64,000 nucleotides of DNA. Origin: Myroides indicus. GTDB taxonomy: Bacteria; Bacteroidota; Bacteroidia; Flavobacteriales; Flavobacteriaceae. Location of the stretch: positions 20,656-84,655 of the forward strand of contig NZ_SOAG01000014.1 of NCBI RefSeq assembly GCF_004364575.1. Reading direction: 5' to 3'. Below, piece after piece: positions 46,202 to 55,802 of this stretch (positions within the stretch are counted from its first letter, which is position 1; each line of letters starts with the position of its first letter). Under the pieces are notes generated by a model. The model did not search any database, was not told the origin of the DNA, and saw only the letters and a list, made by a program, of their open reading frames with translations. A program made the translations under genes and the position numbers.

Positions 46202-47650
46202 TTGCTGTATTCTCAAATTGAGAAAGACTCTCTTTTAGAAGCTAAAATTAATTTAAAGCTGGGCTATTATTATCTAACTTATGATAGTTATACTCAAGGT
46301 CTGGAATATGCCGTTAAGGCGCAGGATTTCTTTCAAAAGCATCAGATGAAGAAACACATAGCTGATACATATCAATTCTTTGGAAGTACTTATCTGTTTT
46401 TAGATAATGAAAAAGCATCTTCTTATTATGAGCAAGCTCTTGAAATTTATAAACAGTTGAACGATTCATTAGGTATGGCTTCACTTTATTCAAGTTTGAG
46501 TAGATTACAGTTGCAAAAAAGAGAATATGACCAAGCGAGAAGTCAGTTATTGTCTGCTCTTCAAATCTTTAAAAACCGAAATAATGCATTAAGTACGATG
46601 ATGACATTAAAGAACTTAGGAGATATTGAGATCAGTACAGGAAATGTAGCAGCAGCAAAAACGTATATAGACGAAGCCTATCAGGTAGCAAAAGAGAGTA
46701 GAGACACGCTGTTTCAGGGACATCTACTGTTGCACTATGGTTATTTACATCAAGAAGAACAAAATTATAACCGGGCCATCGAAATGTATGAAAAGGGACT
46801 GGAACAAGCTGGAGATTTTATAGATATAGCAGTATTAAGAAACCTTTCTGATTTGTATATTCAAAAGAACGATTACAAAAAAGGAAATGATTACTTAGTC
46901 CAATATTATCAATTAGCAGATAGTTTAAGAGGTGCTAAAGTAAAATCCCGGATTGATGAGGTACGCTGGAGCAGCCAGGTAAAAGAACAGGAATACCAGA
47001 ATAAATTACTCAATACAGAATTGGAAGTAGAAAAGCAAAAACGGCTCAGTCAAACTAAAACCTATGCGATTAGTATTCTGGTTATTTGCGGAATTGTATT
47101 TACTGTGTTTTCTCTGTACAGAAATAATAAAAAATCTTTGCGTATTAGCGAACTGGAAAAAAATAAACTGGCAGAAAAAGTGAAAACAGAAATCAGGTTA
47201 AAAAAAATGCACCAAGAAAGATACGAATACGAACTGGATAAAAAAAACAGAGAACTCACCGTTATCAATGCACAGTTACTCTCTAAAAATCATTTTTTAT
47301 CAGAAGTAGAACAGATTATAGATTACAGTAAAGATGAAGGTAAAATAAGTAATGAATTAAAAACCGCTATACGACGGTTAAATAATCAGGAAAAAGATTG
47401 GGAACGGTTTAAAACCGTTTTTCAAAAAGTACATCCTGCCTTTTTTGAAACAATCCAAACAAAATATCCCCAGCTTTCTAAAGCAGAAATAAAAATATGT
47501 ACTTATATCAAAACAAATATGGATATTTATGAAACGGCTTCTTTATTAAATATGGGACATAGAAGCTTAATAACTGCCCGAAGCCGTATCAGAAAAAAAC
47601 TTAATATAGAAAAAGAGATAGATTTAGATGAATTTGTCAAAACGTGGTGA
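46202..47650 (+). pseudogene. TPR/LuxR-type regulator, main fragment
   Basis: The 482-residue part has TPR repeats (~1-255; YYEQALEIYKQLNDSLGMA, YNRAIEMYEKGLEQA), a transmembrane helix (~283-302; ISILVICGIVFTVFSLY), a charged coiled coil (~305-380), and a C-terminal helix-turn-helix (~420-480; LSKAEIKICTYIKTNMDIYE, LLNMGHRSLITARSRIRKKL). This is the two-helix transmembrane TPR-HTH regulator type common in Bacteroidetes, which senses in the periplasm and binds DNA in the cytoplasm. The first codon (TTG 46202) is not a convincing start, so the fragment should be read with 45864-46193. It lies 260 bases before a giant adhesin gene that it may control. Confidence 0.75.
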
Positions 47651-47754
47651 TTTGGTTCATTTTTTAAAGTTATCATAACAGTTGTTTTTGTTTTTTTAAC
47701 ATTTAAATTGATAAGTCGTTGATTTTTAGATTTTTAAATAAATAAAAAATCCAG

Positions 47755-47782
47755 TTTTGCTTACCTTTTGCTTACCGCAAAA
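47755..47782. promoter_or_regulatory. Tandem 11-base repeat upstream of the 47911 adhesin
   Basis: TTTTGCTTACC occurs twice back to back (47755-47765 and 47766-47776), followed by GCAAAA, an inverted copy of TTTTGC. The 11-base period is one helical turn, as for two protein subunits on one DNA face. It is a candidate site for the adjacent regulator. Confidence 0.4.
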
Positions 47783-47910
47783 AAGAAGGAAATAGATGTA
47801 ATAGAGATAAATTGCGTAATAGGATTTTAAGTTAGTTGCTTTTGTTGTGGATAAATTGTTTGCACTAAGCCTTAACAAAAATCTTGACCAATAACCTAAA
47901 ATATTACATT

Positions 47911-50900
47911 ATGAACAAAAAACGACTTTATTTTTTAACCGTAATATGGTGCTTTTTGGCAGCTGTTTATGCTGTTCAGCATTATACCGGACAGACACCT
48001 CATGCAGAAAACCTGCCATCTGACTTGGATAGGTCGATGTTTTTTGATGCCGATCAGAAGGATGAAAAAATAAAAGCATCAAAAACAGATGAAAGTGCCG
48101 CATCTTGCAGCGCTTTTACCCCGCCGTTTTGGGAAGGATTTAATACCGATTCACCCACTATTAATTGCTGGACAATTGTTGACAACAATAATGATGCTAC
48201 AACTCCAACAAGTAGTAATATTTGGAAACAATTTACATCAACTCCCTATGAAGGAGATCAAACGATGTTGTTTCAGGGTGTTCAAGTAGATACTTCAAAA
48301 ATACCACATGATGACTGGTTGATTTCTCCCGCCTTTACGCTGGATGCTGCAAAAGTGTATCAGTTGCGTTATTTTTACAAAGCACAAAAAAGTAATGCTG
48401 CTGATTTTAAAGTGCTCCTTTCTCAAAGTGGAACCGCTTTGAGTGGTTTCACGACAACGCTTATTACTAAAAAGAGCTATAATAATGCTGTATGGGAAGA
48501 AGAAATAATGCTTATCGGAGGCATCAGTGGCGATATTCACCTTGCCTGGCAAGTTACAACAGCGGTTGCTAGATCCTATATGTTTTTAGACCAGGTAACA
48601 CTGGTTGAAGTGGATTGTGCTTATCCCGAAGAGTTGGATGTAAAAGGTGTCAAAGCAGACCAGGCAACAATTGTTTGGAAAGATGATTTTAATACCGGTT
48701 GGGAATATATTGTACAGAAAGAAGGAGAAGGCTATCCCAGTGGCACCGGCACCTCTTCTACCACCAGAGAAGTAACTATAACCACGGATAAATCCGGAAC
48801 TAATTTAACAGATAATACCGAATACGAATTTTATGTTCGCTCCAAATGTTCCAACGGCGATTTTAGTGACTGGATAGGTCCTTTCACATTTAGAACAGAA
48901 TGTTTAGCGGTTAGCTGGCCGTTTACAGAAAATTTTGAAACCAATTCTACTACACTAAATTGTTGGACAGTTGTTGATGTAGGAAATGAAGGAACCGGAA
49001 CAACGACAAAAACAAATACATGGGGACTTTACAGTAGTTCTACTTACGCGTATGAGGGGACTTACAGTATGCGTTTTTATGGAACATCAGCAGGAAAACC
49101 TTTTGATGATTGGTTGATTTCTCCAAAGATTAAGATGAAAAATACAGATATGTATCAGCTCACTTATTATTATAGAACGAATGCTTCTTATGAAGATAAT
49201 TTTGAGGTGAAACTATCTACTACTGGAACCGATCCAAGTCAGTTTACAACTACTTTGTTGGCATCAGATACGTATAAGAACGGAAATTATGAGAAAAAGA
49301 TATTGTATATCAATGGAGTAGACGGAGAAGCCAACATAGGATGGCATGTAACTTCAAGTAATAGCAGCTATACCGATGTATATCTGGATAATATTAAACT
49401 TGAAAAAATTGATTGTATCGGTCCGGAAGACGATATAACAATTAGTGACCTGGAGATCGACAAGGCTAAGTTTAACTGGACGGATACCGAAAATTCTCAG
49501 TGGGAGACCTATGTTCAGGCGGCAGGGAGTGGAAAACCTACGGGCAGCGGTACTTTAGTGACCAGTAAACCGGTAACAGTAACCCGTACCAATGGCACAG
49601 GCAGCGGAAATTTACAACCGAATATAGAGTATGAATTTTGGGTTCGCTCTACCTGCGGTTCGGGAAAAAACAGCGGTTGGGTAGGACCATTTAAGTTCAG
49701 AACACCGTGTGATGTGCAGACACTGCCTTTCTGGGAAGGATTTAATAAAAATTCGACAACCTTGAGTTGTTGGAGTATAATTGACGGAAACGGAGATTCT
49801 ACTTCGGCTACAAGTAATATTTGGCATATGACCTCAACAAATTATGAAGGTGATCAGTCAGCACGCTTCTATGGTACTTCGTCGGTAAATTTACCACATA
49901 ATGACTGGTTGATATCTCCGACCTTTACGTTGGATCCTACCAAATATTATAGATTAAAGTACCATTACAGAACTACAAGTACTACTTCTTATGAGTATGA
50001 ATTTGCTGTGCTAATGTCTAAAACAGGAACAGATAATACTTCTAATTTTACGGATGTGGTTGTACCTAAAAAGAAATACAATCCAAGTACAGCGTGGGAA
50101 GAAAAAACTGCTTACATTGCCGGAGTTAGTGGAGATGTTAATCTAGCCTGGCATGTAACCTCTTCAACACAATATACCTATGTGTATATAGATAATGTAT
50201 TTATAGAAGAAGTAGCTTGCCCTGAACCGATAGAGTTAGGAAGTAAAGATGAAGAAAAACATAAAGCAACAATTTATTGGAATGATGAATTCAACTCAGA
50301 TTGGGAATATATTGTACAGAAATCAGGAGGCTCTACACCAATTCCAACTGCAACAGGGACAACAACTAAAAATAATGAAGTTGTTATAACTAAAGATAAA
50401 AATGGCGATAATTTAGAAGCTAATACGGAATACGAATTTTATGTTCGTTCGAAATGTGCAAACGGTAAATACGGTGAATGGATTGGGTCATTTACTTTTA
50501 GAACTCTTTGTGATGTATTAAAAACACCGTTTTGGGAAGGATTTAACAGTAAATCAGAAAGTATTTACTGTTGGACGATTCTTGATGCTAATGGCGATGG
50601 GACAAGTAGTTCCGGAATGTGGCGTCAATATAATAATTATAGCCAGTATGAAGGGTCGCATGCTATGTACTTCTATGTTTATGACTATGATAATACAGTT
50701 AGTACAGATGATTGGTTGATTTCTCCGACTTTTACCTTTGATCCGGGGAAAATTTACCGTTTAAAGTATCATTATAAAGGATATCCACATGATGACAATA
50801 GCAATTTTGAGGTTTTGGCATCCAATAACGGGATTAAACCTTCTGATTTTACAAAAGAGGTTGTTAAAGACAAGGCTTATAAAAATGACAGTTATATAGA

Positions 50901-53900
50901 AGAGAAGGTTTTTATCTCGGGATTGAGCGGAAGTGTTAATCTGGTCTGGCACGTAAAAGGCACGGGATCCAAGACTCTTTATATCGACAATGTGTTTGTA
51001 GAAGAGGTTACAGGATGTCCTGAACCTTTAAATCTGGATGTAAAAGATATAGATAAGAGAGAGGCAACCCTTTCTTGGAGCGATGATGTTGGCGCGTCTA
51101 AATGGGAGTACACAGTTCAGAAAGCAGGAGGAAGTACACCGACAGGATCAGGTACGGCTACTACAAATAAAGAAAATATGGTGACTCAGGATGCTTCAGG
51201 AACAACGCTGGAGCCCAATACAGAATACGAATTCTATGTTCGCACGGATTGTGGCAATGGAGAGTTTAGTATCTGGCAGGGACCATATCAGTTTATAACA
51301 GCCTGTGATATTTATACCACACCATTCTGGGAAGGGTTTAACAACGCAGATAAAACGTACAGATGCTGGACTATCATAGACGGAAACGGAGATGCTACTT
51401 CTCCTACAGGAAGCAATATCTGGCGTATTTATAATACTGCATCAGGCGTATATGAAGGCGATCAGTCAATGTGTTTTGATGCTACTAATGATGGACTTAA
51501 ACCTCATGATGATTGGTTAATTTCACCGAAAATCAAAATGAAATCGACAACCTATGTACTAAAATATCGTTATAAAACATTTGCTAGGTCTTCTTGGTCT
51601 ACTGAAATACTGTTATCTTCTCAGGGAATAGACACAACGAAATTTACAACTACTGTATTACCGACCGAGATTTATAGAGCAGAAAACTGGAAAGAAAAGG
51701 TAGTGTTCTTTAACGGAGTTGCCGGAGATATTAATCTGGGCTGGCATGTAAATTCTACCGAGTATACTCATGTTTATTTAGACGATGTTATTATTAAAGA
51801 AGTAGAAACCTGTCCTGAGCCCTATTATGTAACGGTAACTGGTCAGACCACTACTACAATAGATATAGAGTGGGAGCAGTATGGAGGAATTACCTCCTGG
51901 GAGGTAATTGTAGTTGACTATGGCAAAGATGAAACAGCAACACCGGTTCAGACTATAAATGTAAAAGGAACATCAAAAACAAAATTAACCGGATTGGATA
52001 AAGGCAAGATTTATACTATTTATATTCGAGCCAAATGTACGGATGGTAAGACCTATAGTGATTGGAGTACGCCTATAAATGGAGGTACAGAAATGGTGGG
52101 GGCAAACGACGAGTGTTCGGGAGCGGTAAATATTCCGGTGAACAGTACGCTGGAATGTGAGAAAACAGTGACTGGAACTCTTTTAGGAGCAACAGAATCC
52201 GGAGCTGCACCAAACACCATACCTGTCTGTAGTTCTAATCTTCGAAATGATGTTTGGTTTGAGTTTACAGCTACATCCACTGCACATACTCTTGAGGTGT
52301 TAGGTTTAGAAGCATTTTCAACAACTAATCTTTCTCCACTCCTTTTTGTAGCTATTTATGATCAGCCTTGTATGGCTATGGTAGGAGGTAATTCGCCGAT
52401 AATATGTTATACGATTGGTAGACAAGGTGATAGATTCATCTTGAGAGACTTGATTCCAGATCAAAAATATTATGTACGAATAGGAAATTTTCTCCGTATA
52501 GACAGGGATAATAATTTAATAAATGGTCAACAACCGGACTTTTTCTTTGAGCTTTGCTTGACTACTTCGGGGAAGGGTTTTCTGAAAGTAAGCCCCAGTG
52601 GAGAAGATTATATGGTGGAAGAATTGGTAAAAGATGTATTGATCCTGTCAGATTGTGATTTGGTATCCAATGTAAGGTATCAGGTAGGAAATGGAAGCTC
52701 AAATACGCATTCTGTAAATACGTTGGGTTACTTTAATAAAAATAATTCTATATTTCCATTTGAAGAAGGAATTGTTTTATCAACTAGTGAAGTACAATTT
52801 GTTCCGGGACCTTATGGTGGAGGGGGATTTGGAAATAATCCTCATCGATGGATTGGAGATAAAGATATCAATGATGCTATCAACGATGCAGGAGGTGGGC
52901 CTCGTGATGATAAGCGGGTAACTCAGTTGGAGTTTGACTTTATACCGGTTAAGGATAGTATTAAGTTTGACTATCTTTTTGCCTCGAATAGTTATGGTGC
53001 CTGCACATATACTTGTCAAAATGGAGCTTTATTTGCTGCCTGGTTGATTGATGCTACCACAGGAAAGGGACAGAACCTCGCTAAAATAAAAGGGACACAA
53101 ACGCCTATTTCATTGTACACAATTTGGGACAATAAAAAAATAAAAAACACTCCTTGTTCAAGTCATCCTGAGCTGTTCTGGAATGCTTATGATAACGGAA
53201 ATGCGCATCCTTTAGAAGCTCCTATTAATTTTTCAGGTTCAACTATAGATATGAGTTCAGAAACTGTTTATGTGGTACCGGGACGCAAATATCATATCAA
53301 ATTAGCTGTAATGGATTTTTGTCCGACACCATCTCATTCTTCTGCGGTTTTCTTTAGTGCGGGAAGCTTTGATCTTGGGAACTTGGATTTAGGAGAAGAT
53401 TTGTTAATAGAAACAAATAATGCACTTTGCGATGAAGAGTTTGTTATGTTAAAATCAGGAATTGCTACCTCCGAGGAACTCTATACAGAAATCGAGTGGT
53501 ACAAAGACGGAGTGTTAATCCCCGGCGCTAATGGTCCTGACCTGGAAGTTAACGAAAACGGAGAATACGCTATCAACGTTAGATTCCCGGATCTGGAATG
53601 TGGTTCATCAGCTTCCATTGTCGTAGAGGTTTATCCTGCTATTTCCGAAACGGTACATCAGGCAGAAACGCTTGCAGTTTGCCAATATTCTTTACAGGAA
53701 ACAATTGTTGACTTAACCGTTGTAGAAACCGCTATGTTTGCAGCCGTGGACAGAAATATATATACGACTAGTTACTACAATACCACAGCAGATGCCGAAA
53801 CAACAGAAAATACAATAGCCGATGCAGCAAATTATTCGATAGGCAAAGAACCTCAGGCACAAACAGTATATATCCGTATAGAAAACACGGTAACCGGCTG

Positions 53901-54636
53901 TCACGAAGTATTTGAGTTACATATTCAGCCAAAAGAAGGCGCGGTTCCGGATTCATTAAAAAACGTGAGGGTTTGTGCGGAATACATTTTCCCTGTCACA
54001 GCAAATAATCAGTATTACTATACTGAACCGGGCGGAGCAGGAAAAGTTTATAAAACGGGAGACGTTTTAGCCGAACCGGGCGAACATACCATTTACCTGT
54101 TGCAGGTCAACAGTGAGGAAGGCTGTTATGAAGAAACCGCTTATCAGGTGAACATCACGGCACCAGTTACAGCAGATGTATTTGAAGATAAAACCTTGAG
54201 TTGTGAGTACTACGAGCTAAAGCCTTTGTCTGAATACAACAACTATTATACTGAGCCGGAAGGACAGGGAACAGAGTTGTACGAAGGCATGCAGATTCTT
54301 CAAGGGCAGACTATTTATGTCTATGCTAGTTCAGAGGACGGTTTGTGTGCGGATGAGAACAGTTTTACAATTGATTACGAAGATTGCCCAATTCCAAGGG
54401 GAATTTCGCCGAACAATGACGGATTAAATGATGTCTTTGATTTAACGCCGCACGGAGTGGAAAGCCTTAAGATTTACAGCCGATGGGGAACGGAGGTTTA
54501 CGCTCACGGAGAAGGGTACACTACTCAGTGGCACGGACAAAGCAAAAGCGGAAAACAGCTTCCGGATGGAACGTATTATTACGTAATCCGCGCACATGGA
54601 AAAATTCGCACCGGATGGGTGCAGATCAATAAGTAA
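47911..54636 (+). CDS. Giant secreted adhesin with FnIII and choice-of-anchor J repeats, T9SS type B sorting domain (2241 aa)
   Basis: The ATG at 47911 gives a good signal peptide (MNKKRLYFLTVIWCFLAAVY); a TTG 27 bases upstream is in frame but unlikely. Five anchor-J domains start near 66, 330, 600, 867 and 1131 (each Cys then PFWEGFN or PFTENFE). Five FnIII domains start near 234, 501, 769, 1035 and 1301. Then come a Cys-containing beta domain (~1398-1550), choice-of-anchor L (~1557-1830), Ig-like domain (~1840-1900), tail domain, and type B sorting domain (~2160-2241). It should be a long surface fibre. Parts are nearly identical in DNA to the 55803 gene (see 51150-51470). The gene is followed by the shared terminator and then a porP/sprF remnant rather than a working partner. 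Confidence 0.92.
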   Translation: MNKKRLYFLTVIWCFLAAVYAVQHYTGQTPHAENLPSDLDRSMFFDADQKDEKIKASKTDESAASCSAFTPPFWEGFNTDSPTINCWTIVDNNNDATTPTSSNIWKQFTSTPYEGDQTMLFQGVQVDTSKIPHDDWLISPAFTLDAAKVYQLRYFYKAQKSNAADFKVLLSQSGTALSGFTTTLITKKSYNNAVWEEEIMLIGGISGDIHLAWQVTTAVARSYMFLDQVTLVEVDCAYPEELDVKGVKADQATIVWKDDFNTGWEYIVQKEGEGYPSGTGTSSTTREVTITTDKSGTNLTDNTEYEFYVRSKCSNGDFSDWIGPFTFRTECLAVSWPFTENFETNSTTLNCWTVVDVGNEGTGTTTKTNTWGLYSSSTYAYEGTYSMRFYGTSAGKPFDDWLISPKIKMKNTDMYQLTYYYRTNASYEDNFEVKLSTTGTDPSQFTTTLLASDTYKNGNYEKKILYINGVDGEANIGWHVTSSNSSYTDVYLDNIKLEKIDCIGPEDDITISDLEIDKAKFNWTDTENSQWETYVQAAGSGKPTGSGTLVTSKPVTVTRTNGTGSGNLQPNIEYEFWVRSTCGSGKNSGWVGPFKFRTPCDVQTLPFWEGFNKNSTTLSCWSIIDGNGDSTSATSNIWHMTSTNYEGDQSARFYGTSSVNLPHNDWLISPTFTLDPTKYYRLKYHYRTTSTTSYEYEFAVLMSKTGTDNTSNFTDVVVPKKKYNPSTAWEEKTAYIAGVSGDVNLAWHVTSSTQYTYVYIDNVFIEEVACPEPIELGSKDEEKHKATIYWNDEFNSDWEYIVQKSGGSTPIPTATGTTTKNNEVVITKDKNGDNLEANTEYEFYVRSKCANGKYGEWIGSFTFRTLCDVLKTPFWEGFNSKSESIYCWTILDANGDGTSSSGMWRQYNNYSQYEGSHAMYFYVYDYDNTVSTDDWLISPTFTFDPGKIYRLKYHYKGYPHDDNSNFEVLASNNGIKPSDFTKEVVKDKAYKNDSYIEEKVFISGLSGSVNLVWHVKGTGSKTLYIDNVFVEEVTGCPEPLNLDVKDIDKREATLSWSDDVGASKWEYTVQKAGGSTPTGSGTATTNKENMVTQDASGTTLEPNTEYEFYVRTDCGNGEFSIWQGPYQFITACDIYTTPFWEGFNNADKTYRCWTIIDGNGDATSPTGSNIWRIYNTASGVYEGDQSMCFDATNDGLKPHDDWLISPKIKMKSTTYVLKYRYKTFARSSWSTEILLSSQGIDTTKFTTTVLPTEIYRAENWKEKVVFFNGVAGDINLGWHVNSTEYTHVYLDDVIIKEVETCPEPYYVTVTGQTTTTIDIEWEQYGGITSWEVIVVDYGKDETATPVQTINVKGTSKTKLTGLDKGKIYTIYIRAKCTDGKTYSDWSTPINGGTEMVGANDECSGAVNIPVNSTLECEKTVTGTLLGATESGAAPNTIPVCSSNLRNDVWFEFTATSTAHTLEVLGLEAFSTTNLSPLLFVAIYDQPCMAMVGGNSPIICYTIGRQGDRFILRDLIPDQKYYVRIGNFLRIDRDNNLINGQQPDFFFELCLTTSGKGFLKVSPSGEDYMVEELVKDVLILSDCDLVSNVRYQVGNGSSNTHSVNTLGYFNKNNSIFPFEEGIVLSTSEVQFVPGPYGGGGFGNNPHRWIGDKDINDAINDAGGGPRDDKRVTQLEFDFIPVKDSIKFDYLFASNSYGACTYTCQNGALFAAWLIDATTGKGQNLAKIKGTQTPISLYTIWDNKKIKNTPCSSHPELFWNAYDNGNAHPLEAPINFSGSTIDMSSETVYVVPGRKYHIKLAVMDFCPTPSHSSAVFFSAGSFDLGNLDLGEDLLIETNNALCDEEFVMLKSGIATSEELYTEIEWYKDGVLIPGANGPDLEVNENGEYAINVRFPDLECGSSASIVVEVYPAISETVHQAETLAVCQYSLQETIVDLTVVETAMFAAVDRNIYTTSYYNTTADAETTENTIADAANYSIGKEPQAQTVYIRIENTVTGCHEVFELHIQPKEGAVPDSLKNVRVCAEYIFPVTANNQYYYTEPGGAGKVYKTGDVLAEPGEHTIYLLQVNSEEGCYEETAYQVNITAPVTADVFEDKTLSCEYYELKPLSEYNNYYTEPEGQGTELYEGMQILQGQTIYVYASSEDGLCADENSFTIDYEDCPIPRGISPNNDGLNDVFDLTPHGVESLKIYSRWGTEVYAHGEGYTTQWHGQSKSGKQLPDGTYYYVIRAHGKIRTGWVQINK

Positions 54637-54661
54637 CTTAGTAGTTTTTTGGTTAGATTTG

Positions 54662-54706
54662 GTTATCCCCGGACAAGTATTTTGTAATTTTCTTGCCGGG
54701 GATTAA
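54662..54706 (+). terminator. Terminator hairpin after adhesin, copy 3
   Basis: The hairpin is identical to that at 492-536, as is the whole segment 54631-54710. The next base starts the porP/sprF remnant. Confidence 0.65.
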
Positions 54707-54710
54707 CTTA

Positions 54711-54893
54711 CCGAAAAGATGTAGTCATAGCAGGTATGCTGAATTACAGGATTACCAAGAGCCTTTGAGTCGGGTATGCCTATGATTAAATCACTTCTGA
54801 TATCCGAAGAGAATACAAGGGTTTATATGAGTTTATTCTGCTATACGGTTGGTTTTTTCGAAAAGAGTATCAAGCTCTTTGAGATATTTTTAA
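54711..54893 (+). pseudogene. Decayed 3' end of a porP/sprF gene
   Basis: From 54732 the sequence aligns with 12891-13053 of the intact porP/sprF gene to the stop codon: GGTATGCTGAATTACAGGAT, TATGCCTATGATTA and GAGATATTTTTAA are shared. The relict has two in-frame stops (CTC AGA to CTT TGA; GAT TAC to GAT TAA) and a one-base deletion near 54855. Only about the last 55-60 codons remain. It shows that the 47911 adhesin once had a PorP/SprF partner like the 55803 adhesin. Confidence 0.85.
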
Positions 54894-54958
54894 AACAGAA
54901 AATAATATATTTAATTTGATCGAAAAGCAATCAAAAAGCTACTTTTATGATAGACTTA

Positions 54959-55348
54959 TCATTCTGTAAATTCACTTGTATGGAATTTATTTATTAGTGA
55001 ATTTCCCCCTTTCCTTAATTGCTGAATTTCTTGTTCCAGCTTTTGAATATGCTTTTCCTGCAGTTCTATGAGGTAAGAATAATTAGTTGTAATACTAAAA
55101 TCTTCTCTTAAATTTTTGAAAACAGGCTTCTTGTTAAAAAGTATAAATTCTATGTTAATGTTTTCATATGAAGAAATCATATTTATAAGGTTGTCAAGGG
55201 AGAGTTTTTTTCTGCCGTATTTTATGTCACTAATACCTGATTTGTTAGTGCCTATAATACTTCCCAGTTCTTCTTGCGAGGCTATTTTGCCTTCCTCCTT
55301 CAGGAGTTTATATACTTCAAAGAATCGTGTAGTAATTTCTTTCATCAC
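54959..55348 (-). CDS. XRE-type helix-turn-helix regulator
   Basis: The 129-aa protein has an HTH in residues ~8-68 (SQEELGSIIGTNKSGISDIK, YGRKKLSLDNLI) and a C-terminal coiled coil (~90-115; IELQEKHIQKLEQEIQQL), likely for dimerisation. It is divergent from the 55803 adhesin, separated by 454 bases that contain a 9-base inverted repeat 26 bases from its start. Autoregulation and control of the adhesin are plausible but unproven. Confidence 0.8.
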   Translation of the reverse strand: MMKEITTRFFEVYKLLKEEGKIASQEELGSIIGTNKSGISDIKYGRKKLSLDNLINMISSYENINIEFILFNKKPVFKNLREDFSITTNYSYLIELQEKHIQKLEQEIQQLRKGGNSLINKFHTSEFTE

Positions 55349-55802
55349 AAAAAAAATCTTAAAAAAACATACTTGATATTTTTAAATATGAAAATATCAT
55401 ATATATTTGTTTGTTAATAAGGAACGATAAAGATACTAAATTAATCACAAAATAAAATGTATCTCCGTAAATAGTTCTCATTATAGATTGTGGAATTTTG
55501 CTGTATATAAAATACAACTATCTATAAGATTTAAATTTATTTTATTTTTTAAGGTATTTAATCTTAAAAACTAGAATCTGTAACAGTATATATTTACTTG
55601 GTTAAGTAAATTTTACTAGTTTTTAATATCGCTATTAATTCTAATAGTACTTCACCTTACAATAAGTGCTCTAGTTTTTTCTTTTTTCTTTTGAAATAAG
55701 AGGAATCTGCTGTATTGATATTATCATAACAAAAGAATAGAAAATATTTTGACAAACTTTAGATACCGTTTTGAAAAACTAAAATAACCAAATTAATAAA
55801 CT
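55349..55802. other. Divergent intergenic region between the XRE regulator and a giant adhesin
   Basis: These 454 bases hold the inverted repeat at 55374-55399 and otherwise AT-rich sequence. I find no good TTG/TAnnTTTG pair for the adhesin; TTTTGACAAACTTTAGATACC near 55750 is the closest, seen as TTTTG then TACCGTTTTG. No gene or terminator is visible. Confidence 0.5.
55374..55399. promoter_or_regulatory. Inverted repeat near the XRE regulator start, candidate operator
   Basis: TGATATTTT (55374-55382) and AAAATATCA (55391-55399) are exact inverted copies with an 8-base spacer. XRE-type dimers bind such sites, and the location is the likely promoter region of the 54959-55348 gene. AT-richness of the region raises the chance of coincidence. 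Confidence 0.45.
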
